From: Bradyrhizobium sp.
GTDB taxonomy: Bacteria > Pseudomonadota > Alphaproteobacteria > Rhizobiales > Xanthobacteraceae
Assembly: GCA_028290165.1 (NCBI GenBank)
Contig: JAQGKJ010000614.1
Location: 1-8,867 of the forward strand
Reading direction: 5' to 3'
Length of the DNA: 8,867 nt
This document shows positions 1 to 6,169 of this stretch, one piece after another. A program made the position numbers and the translations under genes. The number at the start of each line of letters is the position of its first letter. Positions within the stretch are counted from its first letter, which is position 1. The notes under the pieces were generated by a model that saw only the letters and a program-made list of their open reading frames with translations, was not told the origin of the DNA and ran no database searches.

Positions 1-23
1 TGCTGGAACCCGAGGCCGCCTGA
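1..23 (+). CDS. possible 3' end of an upstream gene (partial)
   Basis: A reading frame entering from the window edge ends with codons for L-E-P-E-A-A and a TGA at 21-23, one base before the GTG of the next gene. That spacing would suit an operon. A second frame is also open until a TGA at 26-28, so which frame is real cannot be decided from 23 bases. No function can be given. Confidence 0.25.
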
Positions 24-24
24 C

Positions 25-675
25 GTGAACGGATCGATGCGCCGGCTACTGGGGGTGCTGCTGCTGCTGGCCGGCGGCATAGCGCTCGGCGCGGGCACCG
101 CGCAGGCTCATCCGCATGTCTGGATCACCGCGTCGAGCGAATTGATCTATGCTCCCGATGGCTCGATCACCGGCGTTCGGCACGCCTGGACTTTCGACGA
201 CATGTTCTCGACCTATGCGCTGCAGGGGATCGAGACCAAGACCAAGGGCGTCTACAGCCGCGAAGAGTTGGCGCCGCTGGCGCAGACCAATGTCGAATCG
301 CTCAAGGAATACGGCTTCTTCACCTATGCCAAGGCTGACGGCAAGAAGGAGAAATTCCGGGAGCCGGTCGATTACTTCCTCGAATACAGGGATACCGCGC
401 TGACGCTGCATTTTACCCTGCCGCTGAAAACCCCTGTGAAATCCAGGGAACTGTCAGTGGAAGTGTTCGACCCCTCGTTCTTCATCGATTTCGGGTTCGC
501 CAAGAAAGACCCGGTCACGCTGGTCGGAGCTCCCGCCGCCTGCCAGATAAAATTCCAGCGGCCGAATGACGGCGCCGCCGGCGCCCAGAAGATCGGCGAG
601 CAGAATTTCCTCAGCGGCGACAATTCCAACTACGGCGCGATGTTCGCCAACAAGATCACGGTGGATTGCCCATGA
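25..675 (+). CDS. DUF1007 family secreted protein, partner of a NicO-type metal permease
   Basis: 216 aa counted from GTG 25. An in-frame ATG at 37 is an equally good start and gives a tidy signal peptide: two arginines, a leucine-rich core, and an A-Q-A cleavage site just before H-P-H-V-W. The frame is open to the window edge, but the signal peptide argues for a start at 25 or 37. The mature part begins with the AHPHVW motif usual in DUF1007 proteins, which are about 200 aa and predicted periplasmic. Other recognisable parts are the segment with F-D-D-M-F-S near residue 57 and V-F-D-P-S-F-F near residue 147. DUF1007 genes commonly sit next to NicO/RcnA-type nickel-cobalt permeases, and here the stop overlaps the permease start (ATGA, 672-675), so the two are probably translated together. 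A role as metal-binding or accessory protein for the permease is inference; its biochemistry is not settled. Confidence 0.9.
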   Translation: MNGSMRRLLGVLLLLAGGIALGAGTAQAHPHVWITASSELIYAPDGSITGVRHAWTFDDMFSTYALQGIETKTKGVYSREELAPLAQTNVESLKEYGFFTYAKADGKKEKFREPVDYFLEYRDTALTLHFTLPLKTPVKSRELSVEVFDPSFFIDFGFAKKDPVTLVGAPAACQIKFQRPNDGAAGAQKIGEQNFLSGDNSNYGAMFANKITVDCP

Positions 676-1829
676 GGTCCGAATCTCGCTTAAGTCTCGC
701 GCACAGCCTGACGACTTGCATCGCCGCGATTGCGGTGATCTTGCTGCTCGACGGCGTCACGCACATGCTGATGGCCCAAAACCCGTTCGGCGGTCCGCGT
801 CCCGGCGGGGCCGACCCGCAAGACGGCGGCATCGTCGGATGGCTTCTGGCCAAACAATCGGAATTTTACCGCGAGATGTCCTCGACCATTCGCGCAGCAA
901 AATCCGACGGGTCGGCGGTCTGGACCCTGCTCGCGATCTCGTTTGCCTACGGGATATTCCACGCCGCAGGCCCCGGCCACGGCAAGGCGGTGATCTCCTC
1001 CTATCTGGTCGCCAACCAGGAGACCGCGCGGCGCGGCATCGTGCTGTCGTTTGCCTCGGCGCTGATGCAGTCGCTGGTCGCGGTCGCGATCGTCGCGGTG
1101 TGCGCCTGGCTGCTCAATGCCACCGCAAAAACCATGTGCGGGGCTGAAAAGGCGATCGAGATCGGAAGCTACGCCCTGATCGCAGCCTTCGGCGCGCGGC
1201 TGGTCTGGACCAAGGGCGGCGGGTTCATTCGCGCGCTGCAGGCGCCCCAGCTCACGCCTGCGATGGCGCTGGCTTCAGCGGCTCTACCTCACGATCATGC
1301 CGGCCATGGCCATGGCCACGACCATGATCATCACGGCCGTGATCACCGCGGCCATTCCCATGCTCACGCCCAACTCGCGCATCATGACCATGACCATGAG
1401 CATGGTCACGACGGCCACGATCACGGCCACGTCCATGACGAGCATTGCGGCCACTCCCATGGCCCTGACCCGAGCGAGCTTGCCGGCCCCGGCGGCTGGC
1501 GGCGCGGTTTTGGCGCGATCTTCGCGGTCGGCGTCAGGCCCTGCTCGGGTGCGATCCTGGTCTTGGTGTTCGCGCTGGCGCAGGGCATGTTCTGGGCGGG
1601 CATCGCCGCCACCTTTGTGATGGGGATCGGCACTGCGATCACGGTTGCGACCATCGCGGTAATCGCGGTGTCCGCCAAGGACCTGGCGCGGCGCCTGAGC
1701 GGTGGCAGCGACGGCGGCGGCGCGCTCTTCATGCGCGGCGTGGAATTCGGCGCGGCGGGACTAGTGCTGTTGTTCGGCGTCGGCCTGCTGTTCGGCTACG
1801 TCGCCGCCGAGCGCGCGACCTGTCTCTAA
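672..1829 (+). CDS. NicO/RcnA-type nickel/cobalt permease with His-rich loop
   Basis: 385 aa, inner-membrane protein. The ATG at 672 overlaps the DUF1007 stop in an ATGA junction; a TTG six bases upstream is unlikely to be used. Residues 12-34 are a first hydrophobic helix. Residues 85-115 hold the family signature around H97 and P-G-H-G-K (101-105). A second signature, G-V-R-P-C-S-G, spans 287-293, followed by helices at about 294-335 and 357-378. Between the two halves, residues 207-263 contain 25 histidines plus many Asp and Gly and one Cys, a cytoplasmic-type metal-binding loop typical of RcnA and NicO proteins. The family moves Ni2+ or Co2+; direction (efflux or uptake) and metal cannot be read from the sequence. 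No metal-responsive repressor gene or riboswitch is visible in the window. Confidence 0.92.
   Translation: MRSESRLSLAHSLTTCIAAIAVILLLDGVTHMLMAQNPFGGPRPGGADPQDGGIVGWLLAKQSEFYREMSSTIRAAKSDGSAVWTLLAISFAYGIFHAAGPGHGKAVISSYLVANQETARRGIVLSFASALMQSLVAVAIVAVCAWLLNATAKTMCGAEKAIEIGSYALIAAFGARLVWTKGGGFIRALQAPQLTPAMALASAALPHDHAGHGHGHDHDHHGRDHRGHSHAHAQLAHHDHDHEHGHDGHDHGHVHDEHCGHSHGPDPSELAGPGGWRRGFGAIFAVGVRPCSGAILVLVFALAQGMFWAGIAATFVMGIGTAITVATIAVIAVSAKDLARRLSGGSDGGGALFMRGVEFGAAGLVLLFGVGLLFGYVAAERATCL
1290..1460 (+). other. His-rich metal-binding loop coding segment
   Basis: This stretch codes for residues 207-263 of the permease, with 25 His in 57 residues in patterns such as H-G-H-G-H-D-H-D-H-H. At DNA level it is a simple-sequence-like run of CAT, CAC and GAC codons, which makes it prone to length change between strains and explains several false ORFs in the other frames. 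Confidence 0.9.
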
Positions 1830-1872
1830 GCCGGCAACGCGCGCCGGATCGCCGGCATGAAGAAAATCGCGA

Positions 1873-1946
1873 AGTCCGCTCTTCCCCCGTTAGCCGACAT
1901 TCAGCCGTCCGCATGCCACGTCCGGTTCGCGCCAATAAGCGACATC
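1873..1946. repeat. decayed Bradyrhizobium-type short dispersed repeat
   Basis: The segment starts with GTCCGCTCTTCCCCCG and ends near AATAAGCGACATCG. Translated forward it reads S-A-L-P-P-L-A-D-I then H-V-R-F-A-P-I-S-D-I, the pattern (SALPPKADI, HVRF.P.ADI) that I recall from many spurious small ORFs in Bradyrhizobium and Rhodopseudomonas genomes. Those ORFs come from one short, high-copy intergenic repeat rich in GTCCGC/GCGGAC-like sequence. The short ORF across it (1857-2090) is therefore not treated as a gene. Family membership is recall, not a search. Confidence 0.6.
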
Positions 1947-1975
1947 GCGCCAGGAAGGCCGCCGGCCAAGGGCGC

Positions 1976-2012
1976 AAAAAAGCCGCCGCCGGGTTGGGAA
2001 AATCGGCGGCGG
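1976..2012 (-). terminator. rho-independent terminator of the DUF6894 gene
   Basis: Read on the minus strand, CCGCCGCCG (2012-2004), a 12-base loop and CGGCGGCGG (1991-1983) form a perfect 9-bp GC stem, followed after one base by six T residues (1981-1976). It lies about 22 bases after the stop at 2034. It may also shield the metal-transport pair and the minus-strand genes from each other. Confidence 0.8.
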
Positions 2013-2033
2013 ACAAGCACCGGCGCGTCAACG

Positions 2034-2261
2034 TCAATCGCCGCGATCCTTCTCCCGGTGAACGAACTGTCGATGAACTACGCGTCCTAGCGCGTTGACC
2101 ACGGATATCTCAAGGTCCTGATCGTCGCGGAGGCTCTCGTCACGGAAGTGCCGGACAATTTCTTTGCAATGCTCAATTGCTTCTGCCTTTGTTTTGAACT
2201 CGGTCCCAACTATATCCCTATGCGGGACGCCATCCTTCATATCGAAGAAAAACTTCTGCAT
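2034..2261 (-). CDS. DUF6894-type small protein
   Basis: 75 aa from the ATG at 2261, starting M-Q-K-F-F-F-D-M-K-D-G. The frame is open eight codons further up to an ATG at 2285, but the inner start fits the family, whose members begin with a short M-x-x-[FY]-F-F-D-x-x-D-G strand, and a GAGGG lies about 8 bases before it. The rest follows the family pattern: R-D-x-x-G-T-E-F, a helix with A-x-E-A-I-E-H-C, then a basic-acidic stretch and E-I-S-V-V-N-A-L-G-R-V-V. Such proteins are common in Bradyrhizobium and Methylobacterium, usually in many paralogues, and their function is unknown. The gene stands alone, with its own terminator at 1976-2012. Confidence 0.8.
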   Translation of the reverse strand: MQKFFFDMKDGVPHRDIVGTEFKTKAEAIEHCKEIVRHFRDESLRDDQDLEISVVNALGRVVHRQFVHREKDRGD

Positions 2262-2579
2262 CGCCAATCCCTCTGCAGACACCAATCCGGCGTGTCAGCA
2301 TTTGTTCCCAACGTCGCCCCCTCGGAAGATGACGTCGTCGCTCATGGCCGCCGCGGGCGGATTCAGATCGCGGCAAGCCATCCGATCACGTCCGATTCAT
2401 CGGATCGGTCGCTACAGTGACTATGTGTGCGTGATCGCACTTGGCGCGGTCGAACGTCCGAACATCATACCCGGATGGACCCCGTGCAATGCGCGTTAGG
2501 ACCATTCTGGCTTCGCATTTCCGGCATCGCGGACGCTCGATGGCGGGGAGCACAAGTCGTGAGGACGAATAGTCTGGAA

Positions 2580-2786
2580 TTAGCTGTCCAACGTATGGGC
2601 TTTAAGCCATGTCTCGTTCCTGAAGAGCCTCCGAAGGGAGAGCGCTATTTGCCGGTGCTCATCACGTTCCGCTCCTGGCGGGAACGTCCGGGGATATCGG
2701 AACACGTTGCGCCGGGTCTCGATAAAGTAGGCCATCTCGCGGCGGACGTCGGTTTCCGGTTCTAGCATTCGACTTGGAGACGGCAT
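2580..2786 (-). CDS. conserved-looking small hypothetical protein (68 aa)
   Basis: The ATG at 2786 is preceded by AGAGGGGCATC, a good ribosome binding site. The product is charged and soluble, with no membrane segment or signal. It has an aromatic-basic core around M-A-Y-F-I-E-T-R-R-N-V-F-R-Y-P (residues 18-32), then F-P-P-G-A-E-R-D-E-H-R-Q-I-A-L and a tail W-L-K-A-H-T-L. The composition looks like a folded alpha-helical domain rather than random translation, and it resembles small rhizobial hypotheticals I recall, but I cannot name a family. The codon pattern and binding site favour this frame over the overlapping minus-strand frame at 2662-2865. Confidence 0.55.
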   Translation of the reverse strand: MPSPSRMLEPETDVRREMAYFIETRRNVFRYPRTFPPGAERDEHRQIALSLRRLFRNETWLKAHTLDS

Positions 2787-3139
2787 GATGCCCCTCTGGA
2801 TCAGGCGGGAGCATTACTCCCATCACCGGTGACTGCCGGGTGCTGTGCGGTGAACAGGCAATCATGGCTCTTTTCGGCTCCGAGCCGGTGGTCGATATTG
2901 CGCACTATTCAAAATTGTACGCACAAAGAAACGGCCCCAACTGGGGGGAACTGAGTCATCTTGGGATGCACGTGGGCTGGCGGGCGATCACTACCGCAAT
3001 AAGATGTCCAGCCATTTCGAACGCTGCCTCCGATCCAAACCCCCTTGGGAAGGAGCTGCTTGGGGCTCGCGACCTTCGGTAGGCCGATGATATCGGCTCA
3101 TGAAGTCCTATGGAACGCCTCGGCCGGATAAGAGGGTGC
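2787..3139. other. intergenic stretch without a convincing gene
   Basis: Both strands have open frames (for example 2840-3082 plus and 2956-3168 minus), but none has a good binding site and recognisable protein character. A GCCGAT-GAT-ATCGGC hairpin at 3083-3097 lies downstream of the RidA stop on the minus strand; it has no T tract, so it is at best a weak terminator. Confidence 0.5.
2823..2832. promoter_or_regulatory. perfect 10-bp palindrome upstream of the 68-aa gene
   Basis: TCACCGGTGA is its own reverse complement and lies 37-46 bases upstream of the ATG at 2786. A second small inverted repeat, GGGAG-N5-CTCCC, sits at 2807-2821 between them. The position would suit an operator, but a 10-bp palindrome can arise by chance in GC-rich DNA. 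Confidence 0.2.
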
Positions 3140-3550
3140 CTACAGGGCGGCGATCGCCTGAACTTCAATGAGAAACGGCTCCCTCACCAACCGATCCACC
3201 ATCAGAAGCGTATTGGGAGGATACTTCCGATCCTCAAACATTTTCGGGAATTCGCGCTGCCGAAATGCCATGAATTTCGGGATGTCCTGTGAGTGCACAA
3301 GATAGGTGGTGAACTGAACGACGTTTGACCAGTTTGCATCCGCAGACTTCAGCGCGGTGTATATGTTCGCAAACACCTGGATCGCCTGCGCGTCAAAATC
3401 GCCGTCGCCGACGATTTCTCCGTTCGCGTTGCCCGAAAGCATGCCGGCAATGAACAAGAACTCGCCAGCTTTCACCCGCGTGACGTGATTGTATTGTCCC
3501 ATCGGCGGACCCAGGCCTGTGGGATTATAGATATTGATTTCGGCGCGCAT
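3140..3550 (-). CDS. RidA/YjgF/YER057c/UK114 family protein
   Basis: 136 aa, full length for the family (about 125-135). The ATG at 3550 is preceded by AAAGGTGACTAC, which decides the start. The longer open frame up to 3715 only reads through the FAH remnant out of frame. Family landmarks in order: G-Q-Y-N-H (18-22), G-E-F-L-F-I-A-G (29-36), A-Q-A-I-Q-V-F-A-N-I (54-63), N-V-V-Q-F-T-T-Y-L (76-84) and I-E-V-Q-A-I-A (128-134). RidA proteins form trimers, and the canonical ones deaminate reactive enamine/imine intermediates. Here the position of the catalytic arginine, usually P-x-R-[ST], reads P-P-N-T (111-114), so enamine deaminase activity is doubtful. The likely role is that of a Rid subgroup tied to a catabolic pathway, as RutC is. 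The gene directly follows a broken FAH gene. Confidence 0.9.
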   Translation of the reverse strand: MRAEINIYNPTGLGPPMGQYNHVTRVKAGEFLFIAGMLSGNANGEIVGDGDFDAQAIQVFANIYTALKSADANWSNVVQFTTYLVHSQDIPKFMAFRQREFPKMFEDRKYPPNTLLMVDRLVREPFLIEVQAIAAL

Positions 3551-3576
3551 GTAGTCACCTTTCTTCTGGAAAGCCC

Positions 3577-3681
3577 TTAACGGACAGGATTCTCGAGCGT
3601 GCCAACGCCGGGAACGTCTATACGTAGCACGTCGCCTGCCTTCAGATAGCGCGCAGCGGCAAAACCAGGCCGGATTGCTGA
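3577..3681 (-). pseudogene. C-terminal remnant of a fumarylacetoacetate hydrolase family enzyme
   Basis: On the minus strand the 34 codons before a TAA at 3577-3579 read R-P-G-F-A-A-A-R-Y-L-K-A-G-D-V-L-R, then I-D-V-P-G-V-G-T-L-E-N-P-V-R. This matches the closing strands of FAH-family enzymes (Y-L-K-x-G-D-V-x-x-[IV]-x-[IV]-x-G-[IV]-G-x-L-x-N-x-V). The frame is closed a few codons further upstream, at about 3710, and none of the catalytic N-terminal body is present; an unrelated 78-aa gene occupies that place. The remnant ends 26 bases before the RidA start, ordinary operon spacing, so an FAH-RidA operon probably existed and lost its front part. The enzymes hydrolyse C-C bonds or decarboxylate acylpyruvate-type products of ring cleavage. 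Confidence 0.72.
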
Positions 3682-3683
3682 TA

Positions 3684-3920
3684 TCAAGGCACGGCCAGCT
3701 TGATCGCCGGGTCATCGGCAGATCTGGTGACCAGACCCTCTCGAGCCATCGACTCGATCATCGGCCAGTTTTCCCGGAAGAACGTGGTGGCGTCGTGAAT
3801 GTTGGGCGCCTCCACCTGGACGCTGCAAGCTTGTCTGCCGCCCCTGTTGGTTATCTGAAAGTGGAACGTGTAGGCTATCTTCCCCGCGGCATTGTTTGTC
3901 GGGCGGCTTTCGCGGCGCAT
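3684..3920 (-). CDS. small hypothetical protein (78 aa)
   Basis: The ATG at 3920 follows GAAGGGGGGACACCAA, a strong ribosome binding site. The sequence begins with a basic, disordered-looking head (residues 1-14), then a beta-type segment I-A-Y-T-F-H-F-Q-I-T (15-24), C-S-V-Q-V-E-A-P (32-39), and a helix with F-F-R-E-N-W-P-M-I-E-S-M-A-R (47-60), ending in I-K-L-A-V-P. I recall similar short proteins from Bradyrhizobium, always of unknown function; the alternating strand-helix pattern is faintly like DUF6894-type proteins. It ends only a few bases before the FAH remnant, so it may now supply the transcript that reaches RidA. No signal peptide or membrane segment is seen. Confidence 0.6.
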   Translation of the reverse strand: MRRESRPTNNAAGKIAYTFHFQITNRGGRQACSVQVEAPNIHDATTFFRENWPMIESMAREGLVTRSADDPAIKLAVP

Positions 3921-4023
3921 TTGGTGTCCCCCCTTCGTGCGTCGAAACGAGACACTCTAGATTTACGATTTGGTTTTTCCTGCGGCGCGTTGGCGGCGCA
4001 GCCCGACCAACATCGGTGCTAGA

Positions 4024-4629
4024 TTACGGCTTTGTCTTGGACGAGGAAGCGAAGGCGTTCTTCACGGCCGCGGAAAGCTTTGCCCAGCTGCAAGATAATG
4101 AACTATCCTCACAGCGCATCGATTTCGATCGATCCACCGGCCGCCTTGCCGGTATCGGCGGCGAATTCGTCCGCGTCAATACCATCGGCAGCCCGGCAGG
4201 CTGACGCGCTCTTTCCAGATCGGCCCGCAGCTGTTCGTTCTGTTGTATTGCCAATTCCGCAGAAACCGCTTCGCGCCGTTGCGCATCGAGGAACCCCATA
4301 TAGGCGCGATCGATCGCGTTGCGCTCCGCTACCGTCGGATTAGGACCGGCAATGTTGAATATCCGATCCTGCATGAAGTCGTAATAGCTATAACTGCCGC
4401 CCGCTTTGCGCCGGCCTGCAAAATGCGCGTTGCAATCCATCATTAAAGCACCGCGCTCGTCATTCGACGGACGTTTGGCCTCGACCTGTTCGACGCAGTC
4501 TTCAAAATCGCGGGCAGACTGAGGCGGCGACCCCCGATGACCCGGCCATAGCACCACGAGCGCCAGCAAAACCAGCGCGATCGCTGTAGCAAGATACGTT
4601 TTTGCGCCCCCGCTTCGTAAACGGTCCAT
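4024..4629 (-). CDS. membrane-anchored hypothetical protein (201 aa)
   Basis: The product has an uncleaved signal anchor at residues 11-28 (L-A-T-A-I-A-L-V-L-L-A-L-V-V-L-W), then a periplasmic part. Two cysteines, C45 in F-E-D-C-V-E and C66 in M-M-D-C-N-A-H-F-A-G-R-R-K, could form a disulfide. They are followed by G-S-Y-S-Y-Y-D-F-M-Q-D-R (78-89) and N-I-A-G-P-N-P-T (92-99), and a charged helix at about 100-142 that could be a coiled coil. The C-terminal 50 residues are Pro/Ser/Arg/Lys-rich and probably disordered. I recall conserved Bradyrhizobium proteins with the same Y-D-F-M-Q-x-R and A-G-P-N-P-T motifs, with no known function. The binding site before the ATG at 4629 is weak. A hairpin at 4696-4719 lies 67 bases upstream. 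Confidence 0.75.
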   Translation of the reverse strand: MDRLRSGGAKTYLATAIALVLLALVVLWPGHRGSPPQSARDFEDCVEQVEAKRPSNDERGALMMDCNAHFAGRRKAGGSYSYYDFMQDRIFNIAGPNPTVAERNAIDRAYMGFLDAQRREAVSAELAIQQNEQLRADLERARQPAGLPMVLTRTNSPPIPARRPVDRSKSMRCEDSSLSCSWAKLSAAVKNAFASSSKTKP

Positions 4630-4695
4630 GCGTTACAGCCCCCATCGATTCGCCCAGTAAGTGGAGCAAATGCGGGTTTTTGCAGGCAGTTCCCC

Positions 4696-4719
4696 GGATG
4701 TGGCAAGCCGGCCACATCC
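4696..4719. repeat. perfect 9-bp inverted repeat
   Basis: GGATGTGGC (4696-4704), a six-base loop and GCCACATCC (4711-4719) form a stem with no mismatch. It lies 67 bases upstream of the 201-aa gene and 91 bases upstream of the 30-aa ORF, in opposite directions. There is no clear T tract on either side, so an operator or an RNA hairpin in a leader is as likely as a terminator. Confidence 0.4.
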
Positions 4720-4809
4720 AGCTGATTTATTTGCCGCCACGAATTCCTGCCATCATTGAGCGCAGATCGTTGGACAGAATTCGATGGCTTTCTACAAAGG
4801 ATTTTGGTC

Positions 4810-4902
4810 ATGCGGTCGGCAAAAATCATTGCAGCCTTGGCGGCGGTCGCCTGTTCATTACTTGCATTTAGCTGGGTTGGACTCGCGCTACTCGGCTTTT
4901 GA
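4810..4902 (+). CDS. possible 30-aa hydrophobic peptide
   Basis: ATG at 4810 preceded by AAAGGATTTTGGTC, an acceptable ribosome binding site. The product is M-R-S-A-K followed by about 24 almost purely hydrophobic residues (A-A-L-A-A-V-A-C-S-L-L-A-F-S-W-V-G) ending in L-L-G-F and TGA. It looks like a single-span membrane peptide or an orphan signal sequence. It could equally be the broken start of a lost secreted protein. There is no neighbour to support a role. Confidence 0.35.
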   Translation: MRSAKIIAALAAVACSLLAFSWVGLALLGF

Positions 4903-5234
4903 GGGGGAGGCGAACTCGTTGGTGCCGGCGAACTGGTTTGTGGATGTCGAACTCACTTCGCTGATTTCTCTATCGCCATGATTTCGAGATGCATTGCTTG
5001 CTGCGGCGCAGCTGCTGACCAATTGCTGTGCGCTGGGGTTTGGCGCCGCAGGCAGGCGCGCCGATCGCCTGGCAGGAGCCTGGCAGCGCCGCGGCCGAGG
5101 ACCCAAAACCGCTTGAGCCCCGGCCAACGAAACAGGCGCGCGCGACGCGAAATCATCCTCGGCCCGCTCGATAGGGTGGTCTCTTACTGCTTTCACACGG
5201 CCTGCGCTCAGGCAGCCATTTGCTTCGCGCGCCA

Positions 5235-5864
5235 TCAAGAGATTTGGCGCCCGGCTTGGGTCACCTTGGCCGCCAAACCTTCCCAAGGCCTGAAGATCTG
5301 CGTGGCAAGTTTGCCGTAGAGCTCACAAATCTTCTGCGACTCAGCGACAAAGTCCGCGAGAGCCTGCCTTGCGAACTCGGTCTGAACCTCAATGGCGTTG
5401 TCGAACGACCGCACACCCATGAGCTTCTCGACAAAGGACCTGCTCTCCTGCAACGACTTCCTGGTGTAGTCTACGTAGGCATTCGCAATGGTTTGAATGC
5501 TGACTGGATGATCGTCCGCGGGTGCGGCTGCGCCGATTGAGGGGGCATCCGCCAGTGCGGCTTCGCCGATTGAGAGGGCATCCGCCGGTGCGACTGCGCC
5601 CATCGAGGGGGCATCCGCGGGTGCGGCTGCGCCGATTGAGGGGGCATCCGCCGGTGCGACTTCGCCGATTAAAGGCCCATTCGCCGGCGCGGCTGCGCCG
5701 TTCGTGGGGGCGTCAGTTGACGCGCCCATTGGGCTGATTCGATCTTCATCCCGCTGATCGAGCTTCGGGCTTTGCTGTGGTTCAGGTTTCTGGCCCCGCT
5801 GAGACCCCTTCTGGCTGCGCTGGCGGGGCTTCCCGCTTGGTTTTTCCTTGTGCGTGGTCGACAT
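5235..5864 (-). CDS. phasin family protein with basic head and 11-residue repeats
   Basis: 209 aa from the ATG at 5864, chosen because CGGAG lies about 8 bases before it; the open frame continues 18 codons further up without a better site. Three parts are visible. Residues 1-42 are rich in Lys, Arg and Gln (for example K-P-R-Q-R-S-Q-K-G-S-Q-R-G-Q-K) and strongly basic. Residues 48-118 are six full and one partial copy of an 11-residue unit, consensus A-P-A-D-A-P-S-I-G-A-A. Residues 120-200 are the phasin helix domain, with Y-V-D-Y-T-R-K-S-L-Q-E-S, F-V-E-K-L-M-G-V-R-S, E-V-Q-T-E-F-A-R-Q-A and I-F-R-P-W-E-G-L. Phasins coat polyhydroxyalkanoate granules and are usually 110-150 aa, so the extra length is the head and linker. 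The basic head could bind DNA or other polyanions, as the tail of PhaF does; that is inference. Confidence 0.85.
   Translation of the reverse strand: MSTTHKEKPSGKPRQRSQKGSQRGQKPEPQQSPKLDQRDEDRISPMGASTDAPTNGAAAPANGPLIGEVAPADAPSIGAAAPADAPSMGAVAPADALSIGEAALADAPSIGAAAPADDHPVSIQTIANAYVDYTRKSLQESRSFVEKLMGVRSFDNAIEVQTEFARQALADFVAESQKICELYGKLATQIFRPWEGLAAKVTQAGRQIS
5511..5723 (-). repeat. 33-bp tandem repeat inside the phasin gene
   Basis: Six full units and one partial unit of 33 bp. The better conserved copies share a core close to GCGCCGATTGAGGGGGCATC on the plus strand, and the protein unit is A-P-A-D-A-P-S-I-G-A-A. The outermost unit, nearest the N-terminus (A-S-T-D-A-P-T-N-G-A-A), has diverged most. 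The units have no spacers and are in frame, so copy number can change without breaking the gene. Confidence 0.92.
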
Positions 5865-6169
5865 TGTTGAACTCCGTTGAACGCCGCTGTTGCAAATCAA
5901 ACGCCAAGACTCCGCCATGTTTGCGATGGAATCGCGGTTCTGGCTTGTTCCTCGCGCGGCGTTGATGTGGTGAGCGGAGATTGGAATGGAGCGCGGGCGG
6001 ACACCTGACGCTCTCGTTTATGGCTTCCTGAAGGAAAGCAAGAACCGGGGCGGATGCGCGCTGGAAACGCCCGGCCGGTGGGAGCGTCAACCGCCCTGCG
6101 ATCGTGGCGGCGTAAAGGCTTCGAGGTCCGAGATGGGATCATTTTCAGACGTCGGTCGGCGCAACGGCG

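Larger units (their letters stand above)
4630..5234. other. intergenic stretch, nearly empty
   Basis: Between the 201-aa gene and the phasin, both on the minus strand, I see only the hairpin at 4696-4719 and a possible 30-aa plus-strand peptide at 4810-4902. Minus-strand frames here (for example 4888-5286) overlap the phasin in another frame, are Arg/Ala/Pro-rich and have no motif. A GCCTG-CGCT-CAGGC hairpin at 5200-5213 lies just past the phasin stop without a T tract. Confidence 0.5.

Noticed and set aside
566..1147. 193-aa plus-strand ORF across the DUF1007/NicO junction
   Set aside because: Alternate frame of two well-supported genes, Arg-rich.
1831..1847. CCGGC-N7-GCCGG hairpin just after the NicO stop as a terminator
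   Set aside because: Five-base stem with no T tract; too common in DNA of this composition.
2427..2765. 112-aa plus-strand ORF
   Set aside because: Mostly antisense to the better supported 68-aa gene, no good binding site.
2840..3082. 80-aa plus-strand ORF
   Set aside because: Start has no clear binding site and no motif was recognised; kept only as part of the gap description.
3551..3715. N-terminal extension of RidA to 191 aa
   Set aside because: The extension reads the FAH remnant out of frame, is Arg/Cys-rich, and a strong binding site precedes the inner ATG at 3550.
4888..5286. 132-aa minus-strand ORF overlapping the phasin end
   Set aside because: Out of frame with the phasin, Ala/Arg/Pro/Ser-rich, no motif and no binding site.
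5511..5723. CRISPR-like regular repeats
   Set aside because: Units are contiguous with no spacers and encode an in-frame protein repeat.
5522..5737. Plus-strand ORF with R-L-R-R-L-R-G-H-P-P-V repeats
   Set aside because: Antisense reading of the phasin 33-bp repeats, no start signal.
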